64,000 bases of DNA, from NCBI GenBank assembly GCA_038373865.1, contig JAXGGA010003451.1:38349-102348 (forward strand). The letters run 5' to 3'. The notes beneath the pieces were generated by a model. That model saw only the letters and a program-made list of their open reading frames with translations. It ran no database searches and was not told the DNA's origin. Of the stretch, positions 34,100 through 46,572 are shown piece by piece. Position 1 is the stretch's first letter, and every line of letters starts with the position of its first letter. Position numbers and translations under genes: made by a program. Origin of the DNA: Uloborus plumipes. Its lineage: Eukaryota > Arthropoda > Arachnida > Araneae > Uloboridae.

Positions 34100-34694
34100 T
34101 ACTTGGGGCAACGTTTGCATTTATAGTTTAGTTACTTGTTTAGTTAATTGCGTTATTCTTATTAGTTATTGTTATTAGCTTAGCTCCGCGCGAATAGGAT
34201 TGGCGCCAAACAACAATCGCCAATTTGGGGAAGGTGAACCCTCCAATACATGTTTCTTTCACACTGGACTTGTTGGCGACAGTTGGCAAAATTTGAATCA
34301 ATACGTACCAGGAGCACTGCACGAGGCCACTTTAAATCCCCCCCCCCCCCTCTCTCTCTCTCTTTTTTTTTTCACTCTTTCTCATTTCTTTAGAAATTGC
34401 GAAACACGATATTGATCCAATTTTTTTTTCTTGTAATATTTTTGTTACTCCGATCTACCCCGAGTAATATTTTCCATAAATCATCTTTCATTTTTGAAAT
34501 TCACTTGGAACAACAGCAACTTTTTACTCTGTTGCAATTGAATGCTCAAACGTAACAATACGTTTTTATTAGCAGCAACAATTAGAGATTTAACAATATT
34601 GTTAAACTGAATATTTATATACATTTCGTTAAAAGTTCTTGAGATTGACGTTGTGCTTTCTTTTTATTTGTGTTAAGTTTACAAACTATTGAAT
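34100..34694. other. Sequence upstream of the small ORF
   Basis: A moderately GC-rich block at 34185-34330 includes GGCGCC at 34201 and CGCGCG-like steps near 34186, then a C12-(CT)n-T tract (34338-34370) and AT-rich DNA. A pyrimidine tract followed by an AG near 34676 (TTTATTTGTGTTAAG) could act as a 3' splice site for the ORF at 34695. No TATA box was evident close to the ORF. Confidence 0.3.
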
Positions 34695-35021
34695 ATGACG
34701 AGCATGGCTTCTGCATTTATTACCCTCGCTTTTTATTGTTTTCTCGGAGCAAAACTCTCCAACTTCATCGGCTATGAAGATGTCTCCGGTTTTTTGTACA
34801 GCGTCTCAACATTGCTGTTAATTCACGTGTTCGATTTGGGGAGAAAATACATCAAAATGCTTCACATGAAGCCGGGTCACAACCAAAAATACGTGGCCAG
34901 GCAAATGACGGGACAAAAATACGTCATTGTACTTTTATGTAAGCCAATCACTGACAAAAATGATGTGGCGACACAAACTCCCCCGCCAAAACCACCACGA
35001 AAGCCAGCGGTCACTAAATAA
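34695..35021 (+). CDS. Small predicted membrane protein, unknown
   Basis: A 108-codon frame from ATG at 34695 to TAA at 35019-35021. Two hydrophobic segments, about residues 5-25 (AFITLAFYCFLGAKL) and 31-49 (GFLYSVSTLLLIHVF), could span a membrane. A basic stretch follows (DLGRKYIKMLHMKPG), then a short hydrophobic piece (KYVIVLLCK), and a proline-rich tail (TPPPKPPRKPAVTK) that resembles SH3-ligand sequences. Codon choice is mixed with many C/G third positions, unlike the AT-rich surroundings, which supports coding. AATAAA overlaps the stop codon and the pogo-like MITE begins 38 bp further on. It could be a single-exon gene, the last exon of a spliced gene or a retrocopy. I recognise no family. 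Confidence 0.45.
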   Translation: MTSMASAFITLAFYCFLGAKLSNFIGYEDVSGFLYSVSTLLLIHVFDLGRKYIKMLHMKPGHNQKYVARQMTGQKYVIVLLCKPITDKNDVATQTPPPKPPRKPAVTK

Positions 35022-35058
35022 ACATTTTAAGAAAGTAGTGATAACTGTACATAGTGTA

Positions 35059-35789
35059 CAGTCGAGTCTTCATATAACGAACACTCTATTAAGCGAAGTT
35101 CTCTATATAACGAAGCATGTTCTGCGACACAGAAAGTTTCAGTAAAAAAGCATGTAAATTTGTCTCCCTTTAACGAATATCAAATGGCCCAATTTCTCTA
35201 TTGCGAAGTTTTTATGGGAGAAAGTGTCAATGTTCTGGAAGATAGAAGTCTTTCTTCTACTGCTTTTGTGAAGGCTTACTTCACACATGTGAAGAAACAC
35301 TTGTGAAGAAGTTGCTCATAAACTTCTTCATCACACAGTAAAGAAGTTTATGAGCAACGTGTTTCCAAAGTGCAGCAAAAAATCACGGACTATTTTTCAA
35401 AGTAAAACTAGTGTCGTCGACCAAGTTCAGGTTTGGTTCTTTTAATTTATTAATGTAAAAATTTGCAAAAATTCACCAATTATACTACAGATGCAAGTAG
35501 CATTCCTGATACAATTTAATAGGTTAATAAATTAATTTAATTAGTTTTATTTCTTAATTCATTCACTGCATTACATTTATAACTTCAACATATGCACATT
35601 TATTTCTTGCTAAAATGCATTTATTCCAAAAATAGTATAGTGAGAATTAACCTAATGTTCTACTTGCACATGTATAGCCCCTATAGAAAAATTAAGCATA
35701 GAAATTTACTATTTTCTTTATAGCGAAGTTTCTATATAACGAACCTTTTCAATGGTCCCTTGCAACTTCGTTATATGGAAACTCGACTG
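35059..35789. mobile_element. pogo/Tigger-like MITE
   Basis: 731 bp, ends CAGTCGAGTCTTCATATAAC and the inverse of CAGTCGAGTTTCCATATAAC, flanked by TA (35057-35058, 35790-35791). CAGTCGA...ATAACG ends and TA duplications fit pogo/Tigger-type elements. No transposase frame. An internal hairpin (GTTGCTCATAAACTTCTT and its inverse) lies near 35310-35360. Confidence 0.8.
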
Positions 35790-36019
35790 TACATAGATTT
35801 TACTGATTTTGTCACAGATGTATATATTTCTTTTTATCTAGTTGGTTCCTTAGCATATTAGTTTCCTAAAAAAGCGACATTTCGACGAACTTAGAGATTT
35901 TTAATGTTATTGATGAAAAGATGACTTGACTGTGTGAAAATTGACTATTTATCGATCTCCAAAAGTTCGAATGGACCAGTTATGACTATATAATGTTCTT
36001 ACTTATTTCGTTATTGGAT

Positions 36020-36870
36020 GTATATTTATTGTGACTGCTAAGAAGCATCTAATTTAAAAGTTCTACTAAAAATGACTAACAAAAGTAACTACAAAAAGTA
36101 ACTACCAAACGTGACTACCAAACGTGACTACCAAACGTAACTACCAAACGTGACTACCAAACGTGATTACCAAATATGACTACCAAACGTGACTACCAAA
36201 AATGACTACCAAAACTGACTGCCAAAAGTGACCACCGAAAATGACAATTGTCTTTTCTGATAACTGATGGCGACAAGTCACTTAAGGCGACAAATCGTAG
36301 ACACTGAGAATTTCCTTTTTACAAGAATGACTCTTCACTACTGTTGATGGGAACGATGATTGTTATGGATATATATTTATTGTGACTGCTAAGTAACATT
36401 CTAATTTAAAAGTTATTACCAAAATTGACTGCCAAAATTAACTAAAAAAAGTGGCAACCAAACGTGACTACCAAAAGTGACAACCAAAAGTGGCTACCAT
36501 ACGTGACTACCAAACGTGACGACCAAACGTGACAACCAAACGTGACAACCAAAAGTGACTGCCAAAATTGACTACCAAAAGTGATTTCCAAAAGTGACTT
36601 CCAAAAGTGTCAACCAAAATTGACTTCCAAAAGTGTCAACCAAAATTGACTTCCAAAAGTGTCAACCAAAATTGACTGCCAAAAGTGTCAACCAAAATTG
36701 GTTGCAAAAAGTGACTTTCAAAAGTGACTGCCAAAAATGACTACCAAAAATGACAATTGTCTTTCCTAATAACTGATGGCGACAAGTCACCTAAGGTGAC
36801 TAATCGCGGACAGTTACAATTTCCTCCGTACCAGAATGACTCTTCCCTACTGATGACAATTGTGACTAAT
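36020..36870. repeat. 13-bp minisatellite in a higher-order duplication
   Basis: Two arrays of a 13-bp unit (consensus GACTACCAAACGT): about 14 units at 36066-36246 and about 26 units at 36410-36755. Each array is preceded by TTATTGTGACTGCTAAG (about 36026 and 36378) and followed by a unique tail with TAACTGATGGCGACAAGTCA (about 36261 and 36769), so a block containing both array and tail was duplicated. In the second array a 26-bp dimer (AAAAGTGTCAACC then AAAATTGACTTCC) repeats several times. The unit is not a multiple of three, so it is unlikely to be coding. Confidence 0.85.
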
Positions 36871-37337
36871 GATGACTACTCTGATGAGTGGTCGGATAAT
36901 ACGCACGTTGGACAGAAAGTTGACTACTTCTCTATGACTTAAAAGCTCTTTCCTTCTCTTACTCAGTTCTCCACTTCTTGCTACTCTTCGCACGAAAAAT
37001 ATGACTCTCAACTGTAGACCAATTGCAAAGATGGTTTGAAAGAAAAACACAGTAAATCATCTTAAGAAATGTATCACCTCCAAGCAGTTGTAATATCTGA
37101 CTCTAAGTTCTATACACAATATAAATGCAGTACTAAATCAAAATTGATATGTATTTAAACAAGTTTATGAGAAATTGGTATTCACCATGAATCGAAATAT
37201 TATATCAATAGTTGTAATATTAAACGCTCCAAATAAAATAGGTTTTAGTCTAAATTTTGCTTCTGTTGTTATTTTGATATATTATATGCGTACTTATGTC
37301 TTACAGAAAGTTAAAAACAATATCAGAGAAGAATCAG

Positions 37338-37357
37338 GTGTGTGTGTGTGTGTGTGC
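37338..37357. repeat. (GT)n microsatellite
   Basis: About ten GT units; a shorter (CA) run occurs at 37401-37410. Confidence 0.8.
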
Positions 37358-37415
37358 ATTATTTTTTTAATTGGGGAATAGCGTTCTGAAGAATAATGAA
37401 CACACACACAATATA

Positions 37416-38335
<920 letters not shown>

Positions 38336-39089
38336 ATATATATATACCTATACAGGTATTCTTCCTTACTTATCATTCAGTCTTAGGATTTTAAATAAAA
38401 TATTTAATGCGTTTAGTTTTGGAAATGTTTACTTCAAAAAGAATTAAATTGAAAATAAATGTTTTTCTTGAAGTAGAAAATAAAATTGAAACTTAATATT
38501 TTTTATCAAAAGTGGATGTGCAAGAAATGGGAACTATCTTCATGTTGGGCTTAATAAAAAACAAATATTCAGCTTCAATTTACTTTTTGTTAATTCTCAG
38601 GATGTTTTATAATCCTGGACTGTTATTAAAAATATTCATCAATATCCAGAAAATAGGTTATATTTTGTCAACTTATTAATAAACTTTAAGAAAAACGGAA
38701 ATTTCATGCTTGCAACTTTATTAAATAAAGTATGACTTAAAAAACAGAACCCTGGCCTTATAAATGTTAAAAATTGGCATTTTTATATCTGAGTGTCAAC
38801 ACTAGATTTGTATAAGAAAGTCACGTTTCACTAGCTTTATTTTAAAGCAAACTAGAGCTGTTCATGCAATTTTTGACTAACTGGAATTAATTTTATTTAT
38901 TTCTTTCGTAAGAAGTTTCACGTTAAATATAACATAATTCCAAGGGCTCAAAGCACAATCAGTTTATTTAAATATAACTTTCCTCTATGTTTTATTATAT
39001 TTTATAATAGCTAATAGCTTAAAGTACAACATTTTTTGGAATTATAGTTGTAAAAGAAAAATTTACAACATAAATTATTATAGTACGAA

Positions 39090-39165
39090 GCGTCAGAATC
39101 AAACCTCAAACTTCGGCCAGACCGAAGAGACTCGGTGAAATGTCCGAAGCTTCGGCCCATCTCTA
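39090..39165 (-). mobile_element. hAT-like terminal fragment
   Basis: The minus strand starts TAGAGATGGGCCGAAGCTTC, a form of end widely seen in arthropod hAT MITEs. The partner end was not identified. Confidence 0.4.
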
Positions 39166-39345
39166 CTTTCAACAATGCTCTCGCATAAGAATTTTTTTGA
39201 ATTCTTCTGGAGAAAAAGTACCAAAAATTACGTAAAACAATTAAATAACTTTATTTTATAAGAGTTTTTCGAAATTCTAACTCCGAGGTGCACACCGTTC
39301 GCAAAGATTACATTCTGTATACAATACACCCATTTCATCTTTCTA

Positions 39346-39707
39346 CACTGTAAAAAATGTTGTTGTTAAAGTATAATACAGCTAATTTTTCAGTAGCAGA
39401 CTGTAAAATTGCTAGTTTACAGTAATAAACTGTAAAATTTGCTAGTTTCGCAGTTTATTACTGAGAACTTTACAGTTTTAACTGGAGCCTCTGCTTCCAG
39501 TATTATACTGTTGTTTTTACAGTATAATACAGCTAATTTTATGGTAACAGTGCTAATTTTATAGTAATAAACTGTAAAATTGATAGTTTTACAGTGATAA
39601 ACAGTTAAGTAGCTGGTTTTATAGTTTATTACTGTGGTTTTACAGTTTTAAACTGGAACTTCTGCTGCCAGGATTATACTGTAAAAACAAGTTTATTTTT
39701 TGCTGTG
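39346..39707. mobile_element. CACTGTAAAA-type MITE, copy 1
   Basis: 362 bp, start CACTGTAAAAAATGTTG and end with an imperfect inverse (CACAGCAAAAAAT), flanked by TA (39344-39345, 39708-39709). The interior is a chain of short palindromic units related to ACAGTTTATTACTGTAAAA and a landmark TGCTTCCAGTATTATACTG. Three more copies: 46573, 50031 and about 51110. Confidence 0.75.
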
Positions 39708-40508
39708 TAGATCTTAACATTTTCTCAAGAAGCTCGCCAGACACAAACACATAATTATCTTATTTTGTTGCAAGCAAAAGTAATTGCGTTATAATCTGAA
39801 GAAAGTACTTAGATACATTAATCCAACACACCTTTAATTTAATATTATAAAGAATTTATCATCGATAAAAGGTTAAGGTTGAGCAACGTCTAAATTTCTT
39901 TAAATCTGAATTAAAATATTATCGCTCAATTTTCAAACATGAACTAGGTAATCGACCAAAGTAGATACATTTCAGCGATAACGACTTCTTTTCCACGAGC
40001 TCTTTTCAAGTATAAAACAATTGAGATAAATATTCTTAGGAAACTATTCTTTATCAGTTTTACCTGTCAGTGCTAAACCGTTCGGCGCTTTTGATCTTTG
40101 ATGCGATAAAAAAGATGGCCGACAAAAAAGGAGCTTTGTGGTCCGTGGATATTAACGCTTGTCAACTTTGATGAAAGAGTAACACCTGTGTATACATAAT
40201 AAATATATTTTTTAAGATAATGTAGCCAGAGCTCTGAAAAGGAATTCGCATTGTTGTTAAGTTTGGGTTTCAACTGAATTTTGATTGCTTGTTTATAGCA
40301 TCATTTTTGGGACTTTCACTTTTTGAGGTCGCATATTTGAGGGTATTTCTTTAAATTTTGCACCGGCTTTTACTCCCCGCATATTGTAAATAATGAGCCA
40401 GGTTGTTACGGTTGTTGTCATGAAAAGCGTTATAGTTAATTATTTATTACGCGAACTATCACATTGGAAAGAGTTTTCTGTTGTTAATTGTCTATCGAAG
40501 TAGATTTA

Positions 40509-40652
40509 GGGCCATGCTCCACATCGACGTAAAGCAGAAAAAGTAGGCAGAAGCATAAAATGGTATCAATGGTGTTCCTATGGAAAGTACCCGGATTTTC
40601 GATTTCTGCCTTCAATTTCGGTCGCGTTTTACGCTGATGTGGAGCATGTCCC
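40509..40652. mobile_element. Harbinger-like MITE, copy 1
   Basis: 144 bp, ends GGGCCATGCTCCACATCGAC and the inverse of GGGACATGCTCCACATCAGC, flanked by TTA (40506-40508, 40653-40655). TTA duplications fit PIF/Harbinger. The middle contains CTATGGAAAGTACCCGGATT, shared with copy 2 at 59609. Confidence 0.8.
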
Positions 40653-41277
40653 TTACACTACAGAAAAAAATATTTTTTTTCCATTGCACTGTTAAATAGA
40701 CTTTGAAAAGCAGCTTTTCTTAAAGTGCACAAAAACGAAAGCTTAATGAAATCTTATCTCGTAAAGCCGTGAAAACACGTACTTATCGCTATAAACGGCC
40801 CTTCTGTATATGAGTTTAAGTGTATCAAAAATTCTGTAAATGGAAAAACATGCAAGCAACTGAATCTGAAGCTAAATGTTAAAGTAACCTGTCATGAGTT
40901 AAATATAATAAAGAACTTTGTGGAGTAGTTGAGTGTATTTGAGAATTTTGCTCAGAACATGTTAAAATTGATTTTTTTTTTTTTTCTAAAATGATGACAT
41001 TATGTTCAACAATTGACTCGTAACTTAAGACAGTATGTTATGAAATGAAAATATGAGATCAACAGTCAAACATGGCTTTAAAACTTTTTAAATTGCATCC
41101 GAGAAAGCACTATTTGAACCTAAACTATTCAATAATAATTCTGTTTCTGCGAAAAAAGAGCAACCTTTTTTTTGGCACTACTGCCAGGCTGCACTGAAAG
41201 TCAGCAATAAAAGTTGCAAAATAGTTCGATTTGACTATTAAAATATATGTAAAAACCGCAGGCCTCACTTTATTTAA

Positions 41278-41848
41278 CCTGTTAACTGGGTATGACGAAA
41301 TATTTCGTCATACATAAAAGCCTACAGCAATGGGTATGACGAAATTTTTCGTCATGGAAATTAATCGTAATATATTGAACGAATCACGTTCTACGTTGTT
41401 CTTATCTATTAAATCTTAGAGTGGTTATATATATGCCATCATATTGTCGATGCGTCATGAATTTTCATGTTCTTGTAATCTGTAACTTGAGCGCTATTAA
41501 CGAGAAAACGGGCGCTGCATGATCTATAGTTCGAGCTGCCACAATTTGGATTCATTTTAGTCTGCATTTCAGTATCTTACATGTTAGTAATAACTTTCTG
41601 ATTTGAATATTCTTATTGTGAATTTCAGTGTTTTATATATTTTTATTAGTAATAAATTTATGACTTAAGTACTTTTATTTTCTACAAAATATGGCTAAAA
41701 ATATAAAATATTTTATCAAAATAAATAAAAATCATAAGTTAAAAACGATATTCTTTTATTATTTGAGGTGTGATATTACTTATCGCTGCGAAAAAAAAGT
41801 CCCCATTGTGAAACGAGTTGAGCAATAGCTAATTCCCCGGTTAACAGG
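41278..41848. mobile_element. piggyBac-like non-autonomous element
   Basis: 571 bp, ends CCTGTTAACTGGG and the inverse of CCTGTTAACCGGGG, flanked by TTAA (41274-41277, 41849-41852), the signature of piggyBac. Two subterminal palindromes TGACGAAATATTTCGTCA and TGACGAAATTTTTCGTCA lie within the first 90 bp. No transposase frame. Confidence 0.85.
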
Positions 41849-42169
41849 TTAAAGCTCAGTGCACGGAGATAATTGAAGATCGAAAACTGTCGGTTTAAGA
41901 AAACTATTATGTTGGAAGGTTATTTAGGAAATTTGTAGGTTGCAAAGAGTTTTGTTTTTTTGAAAACTCCTTAGAAACAAAACGCGTCTTTTAAAATCAT
42001 TAGAAGAAAAAAGATCAGGAAACCGAAAATGATGTGTATGTGACGCTTCCAACTATACACGTTTCTTATAAAATTTGTCTCTTGAGAAAATAGTAAGTGC
42101 CTTCAAATTTAAAAGTTTTTGCAGGAAATATTACAAAATTAGTACTATCTGTAGTTATCGAAGTGCCTA

Positions 42170-43072
42170 CTTCAATTGACGTATGAAGAGATTTTTGCAA
42201 AAAGAATCTAAGAGAAAGAGAAAACTGCACCAATGGATGCTCCTAAGGTCGCTACGCTGATTAAAAAGTGCTTTAGACGTAGAATTTAAAAGTTGATTGA
42301 TGTTTCGCTGAACAAGCAGTAAACTTCAAGTGTTTAATCAACAGGAAAAATTGATCACCAAACTAAAAATTCTTTTAAAAGACAAATCTTATTTACTAAA
42401 CCAAGAATAAAAAGCAATTACGAGGTCTCTTCTAAATGGGTGGAGTAAAGAGTATAATTCGCGAAAACGAAAGAGAAAGTAAGAATTCGAAAAAGTTGAC
42501 ATCAGCTACAGGATCTCCAAATAATTAATTTAACCTTGCAGCAGTTTCAAGATCGACTAAATGCAGGAAAAATAAATAATAATCAGTTTTTTGGAGAAAA
42601 TATTTATCTAGTGGTGATGAAAAAGGAAAACTTTCCAAACCTGAAACTGAATACCCCTCAAAACCTGAAGGTGAGAAAATTAAGAAGTCTAAAGATGATT
42701 TAAGAGAACTAAGCATGTTACTCATGGAACAACATACTCAAATCTAACAAACAAACATCAGGCAGAAGTGAAAAATTAAAAAAAAAAAAAAACTAGTAGA
42801 TGAGGTTAAGAAGTTCTGTGGGGAAGGTTAATTTAAAAAGTTTAGTAATTTTAGAAGGAATGATTGATATTCAAACATTGAAAAAAAAACTTAAAAGATG
42901 AACAGAAACGTCATACTGAATTGGATGCTCAAATGAATCAATTGACAATTAAGTTTACTGGCTTCAAGAAATTCAAGCAGAGCTAGATGAAAGAATTGAG
43001 ATTTCAGAATGAAAAACATGAGGCATAATTTGTATTTACAAAAAAAGCGAAGCTATAATGGACAAGAATAAT
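42170..43072 (+). pseudogene. Possible decayed coding sequence, left part
   Basis: The plus strand is purine-rich and reads in fragments like a Lys/Glu-rich helical protein, for example DEQKRHTELDAQMNQLTIKF near 42900-42950, with many stops and frame changes. No introns are apparent. A processed pseudogene is possible, but I recognise no family. The 606-bp foldback at 43077 separates it from a similar region at 43690-44650. Confidence 0.3.
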
Positions 43073-43076
43073 TGTA

Positions 43077-43682
43077 GGGGCATTTCACGGTATTTATGAC
43101 ATAGGGGTGTCCGTAACAAACACTTTTTAAAAGTTAAAAATTTTTATATATATTGAAAAAGTACATTCTAAAGTATATGAATATCATATTGTTTTCATAG
43201 TTCACTTTGTATTATGTTTGTAATTGCACTCAGAACATTGAAAATGCAATTTTCACTGTTACGGACTCTATATTGAATTTTTCTTTAAAAACTAAACTTT
43301 TATTCCAATTATTGTTACGGACTCTACAGTCATCATTTTCAAAATCCATAATTTTTTATAGAACGCACTTTTTGATTAAAATTGTTAGCGATATTAGAGG
43401 TGAGCCACTGAGCTTTTACTTTATCTGTCTCAAGTACCAGTTTTTGGCTTAAAAATCGGTTTAAGCCAGATTTAAAGAAAAATTCAATGTAGACTCCGTA
43501 ACAGTGAAAATTGCATTTTCAATGTTTCGAGTGGAATTATAAACATAATATAAAGTTAACTATGGAAAAAATATGATATTCATATACTTTAAAATGTACT
43601 TTTTCAATATATGTAAAAATTTTAAACTTTTAAAAAGTTTTGCTAAGGACACCCCTATGTCACAAATACAGTGAAATGCCCC
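43077..43682. mobile_element. 606-bp foldback element with 4-bp duplication
   Basis: Ends are GGGGCATTTCAC and its inverse, flanked by TGTA (43073-43076, 43683-43686; TGTAG if one base less is assigned to the ends). The two arms are about 215 bp each (near 43077-43290 and 43470-43682) and roughly 90% similar by eye. The motif GTTACGGACTC occurs near 43258 and 43314 and inverted near 43493. No coding frame. Confidence 0.8.
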
Positions 43683-43689
43683 TGTAGCA

Positions 43690-44650
43690 AAAGCGAAAGA
43701 AAAGATGATGAAACGTTGAAATCCTCTTCTGAGAAAGAGTAAATAGTTATAAAAAGAAAAGCTGATGGCGAAAGAAAATTTGAAGAAACAAAGAAAAAGA
43801 ACGGTAGTTATGATGATGATGCTAAATATATGGGGCACCACAGCTATTGGATTATGGTACTTATATATCAATTTAATTATTTTACTTCTTCAATTAATAG
43901 GAGAACTCAGAGCAATATGATGACTGTATGGGGCAGGATGAAGAATATCGTATTTAAAAGAATTGGTAAGAAATTAAGTAAGAGAGAACCCTACTGACAA
44001 AATGGAAACGTTAGTAGAGAAGTTCATCCATTGTTAATCCCTTGTGTGTTGTTTGAAGATCTTGCTAATCTAATTTTTGTTCATAGTACATGCTATTTGG
44101 TATAATAATGACTCATCAGTTCAAAGTAAGACATTTATTTTCGTAAATTGTTTAAACATAGTATTTATGCAAAGCATTATATGAATGAAGTTCAAAATAG
44201 TATAGCAGCAAAACAATTTTCACACAAGACAATGCTTGCCTATAATGTGGCCTTATGCATTATGCATGCATTGCCAGCGCTCTGTTACTTGGAAAATAGC
44301 GATCTGAATTTGGGAATCAAGCATCCAATTTTACTTACTCTACCTCCAAAAGGTAATAATCTACATTCAACGAAATAATTTTTGAAAAATACCTGAATGA
44401 GAAGGAAAAATCATTATCCGAATAACAAAGAACTTATAGAAAAATACTTGTTGACACAGAATTAATTCTTCACATTTTACAAAGTACTGATACACAAAAA
44501 ACTTGAGGCTAAAAAAGTTGATGATAAAAACATTAAAGATGCATAAAAGATATGACAGTTTCCTGTCAATATTTGTGTAAATCTTGAACCTTATAATTCT
44601 GAAGAAAAGTCTATACATTAACAGCAAAACAGACATAGTAACTTGGTACT
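43690..44650 (+). pseudogene. Possible decayed coding sequence, right part
   Basis: Purine-rich fragments continue after the foldback, including a 76-codon open piece at 44148-44378 and another fragment reading EKYLNEKEKSLSE near 44385-44425. Stops and shifts are frequent. It may belong with 42170-43072. No family recognised. Confidence 0.25.
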
Positions 44651-44769
44651 ACAGTATAGCTGTTTGATAACCAAAGTTCAGTCAGTCAAATATTTCTATT
44701 TTGCTGCATGACCCGAGGATGATGCTACTAGGATCATTTCAATAGTCTGATCTTATTTCGTAAAACCTT

Positions 44770-44800
44770 CCGCGCAATTGCGCATGCGTCAGTTCTTCTC
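44770..44800. promoter_or_regulatory. NRF1-like palindromic motif
   Basis: GCGCAATTGCGCATGCGTCA near 44774-44793 contains TGCGCATGCG, close to the NRF1 consensus, plus the palindrome GCGCAATTGCGC. No adjacent gene is visible, so a role is unproven. Confidence 0.25.
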
Positions 44801-46039
44801 TGATCTTACCAAAATAGGGGTATTGGGTAAGATAAAAATAAGGGGAAGAATAATAAAAAGCATTTTGAGCCGCATCAAACAACGTAGAACGATGCTAATT
44901 TCAAATACATAGTTTAGTTGAATATGTCAAAAGGATATAGCAAATCAAGTTTTAAATTGAAAACTTCGGAAAGTTGACGCCCACAACCCATCTACTCTTT
45001 TTTAAGTGGAACTTTTCGCAAGTGCAAGGCACGGTTTTCACGGACGTACAGTACCAATTGGATAAGTTGCGCACTTCCTACAGCTACGTCTTTTGAAAAG
45101 TTCAGAAAAAGTAGTTGGTAAAAATGCTTGTGCACTGCATAAAGTGAACTAAAATACAAAAATGCTTGTATATAATAAGAAAATAAATTCAGTATTTTAG
45201 TGATTTATTAAAGGGTTGAGACCTATATTTTTTTGCTCGAAATATTCAACTGCAGTCAAGTGCAGAACACCCGGATAAGATGGCATTTTCTTTCCATGCT
45301 TAAACAAGGCTCAATACAGAAAAAAAAAATACTCTTTCTCTCTCTCATCTTAATTTAACTCAAGTTCTTGTGTCATTTTCGTATTTTACCTCGAATATTA
45401 CAAGTAAGCTTTTTCCTGTTGCTCAATACCATTGTTGCTATAAAACCAGTGCTCCTTCGAAATTCTTTGTTATACCGCCCCACATTTTTCCGCGTGATAT
45501 AAAACTTATGTTTGGTGTTGGATGAACGTTGTGATGGACCACAGTTACTTCCATATTTATTACTGTTCTGAATATTTTTATAACATATTCCCCAAATAGT
45601 TTGTCAGATAATATCCCATATTAGTCAACTTACTTCACTCTTTGTAATATTATATACAGAAAGCGTAACACACGTAAAGTCTCTATTGAACAGCACTAGA
45701 TTTTCCAATCTCTCAAACCCTTACTGCTTCAGATACGTTAAGATTTAAACTTAGCAAGTTAATTAAGAGTCGTTTTTTTTTTTAGTTGATCTCTAAGGTT
45801 TAACTTTATTCTGACAGAATTTTTTTACGTGTCATTATTAACTTTTGCTAGCTCTTATACCACTAACTCTTACCGCTCTTATTAAAATGCATTCGGTATT
45901 TCTTATTCCAAGGATTTTTTTAAAACTTTAGTTCATACGCAAAAGAGTTGATATTCTTTACTATTAAGGCCAATTTCATTTTTACTCTTATATAAGAATA
46001 AGATGGCCAAGATCTCTGAATAGAAGGGTCTGATCCTAA

Positions 46040-46520
46040 AAAATTCTTCCAATGATTTCGGCCCTGACCCAAGACCTCAGTTGCCTACGCAAATGACTGC
46101 AACGGCTGGTAACCTTTACAACCTAATCGCAAAAGAATTGTTGCAGTATTCCACACCATTAAGTCAACGCACCCAACCTCAAATCGCTGAACTAAGTCAT
46201 TTGTGTGCCTTATTACAGGGGGTGACTTTTGCCACCACATTCCGCGCCAAGCGGCCCATAAGGGCACCTCACGATAGTTCACCACGTGACGTATTTTCTT
46301 CCGCGTGCTCACGATACCCGCACCTTTGGAACTTCAGGAACTGAAACGTTTCTCTCCTCGAGTCTAATAAGTCACGAAAGCAGTGATTACGGGTGATGAT
46401 CACCATGTGATATTCTGTGAGATATTCGGTGGAGATGTGGCTACCGTTTTGCGGTGGGAACAGCGCGCGAAGTGCCAGCAATTATCCTTTAAACGATCCG
46501 AGGATAATCAATCTTATTTA
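46040..46520. other. GC-richer unique stretch
   Basis: Richer in G+C and CpG than the surroundings, with CACGTG at about 46283 and a GTGATCACCATGTGAT block near 46393-46410. Open frames overlap here on both strands but begin at non-ATG codons and show no known domain. It could be a regulatory region or an exon I cannot recognise. Confidence 0.3.
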
Positions 46521-46572
46521 TCTCAATCGCAGCTGAGTTTTAGATTCTTATCCGATGATGTTTTCGTTGCAG

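Noticed and set aside
34200..34415. 71-codon plus-strand frame upstream of the small ORF
   Set aside because: It starts at TTG and runs into a C/CT/T low-complexity tract. A link to the ORF at 34695 by splicing cannot be shown.
36066..36755. CRISPR-like array
   Set aside because: The 13-bp units are contiguous with no spacers, and the context is eukaryotic.
44148..44378. 76-codon frame as an intact gene
   Set aside because: It lies in a region full of stops and frame changes and has no recognisable domain; treated as part of a possible pseudogene.
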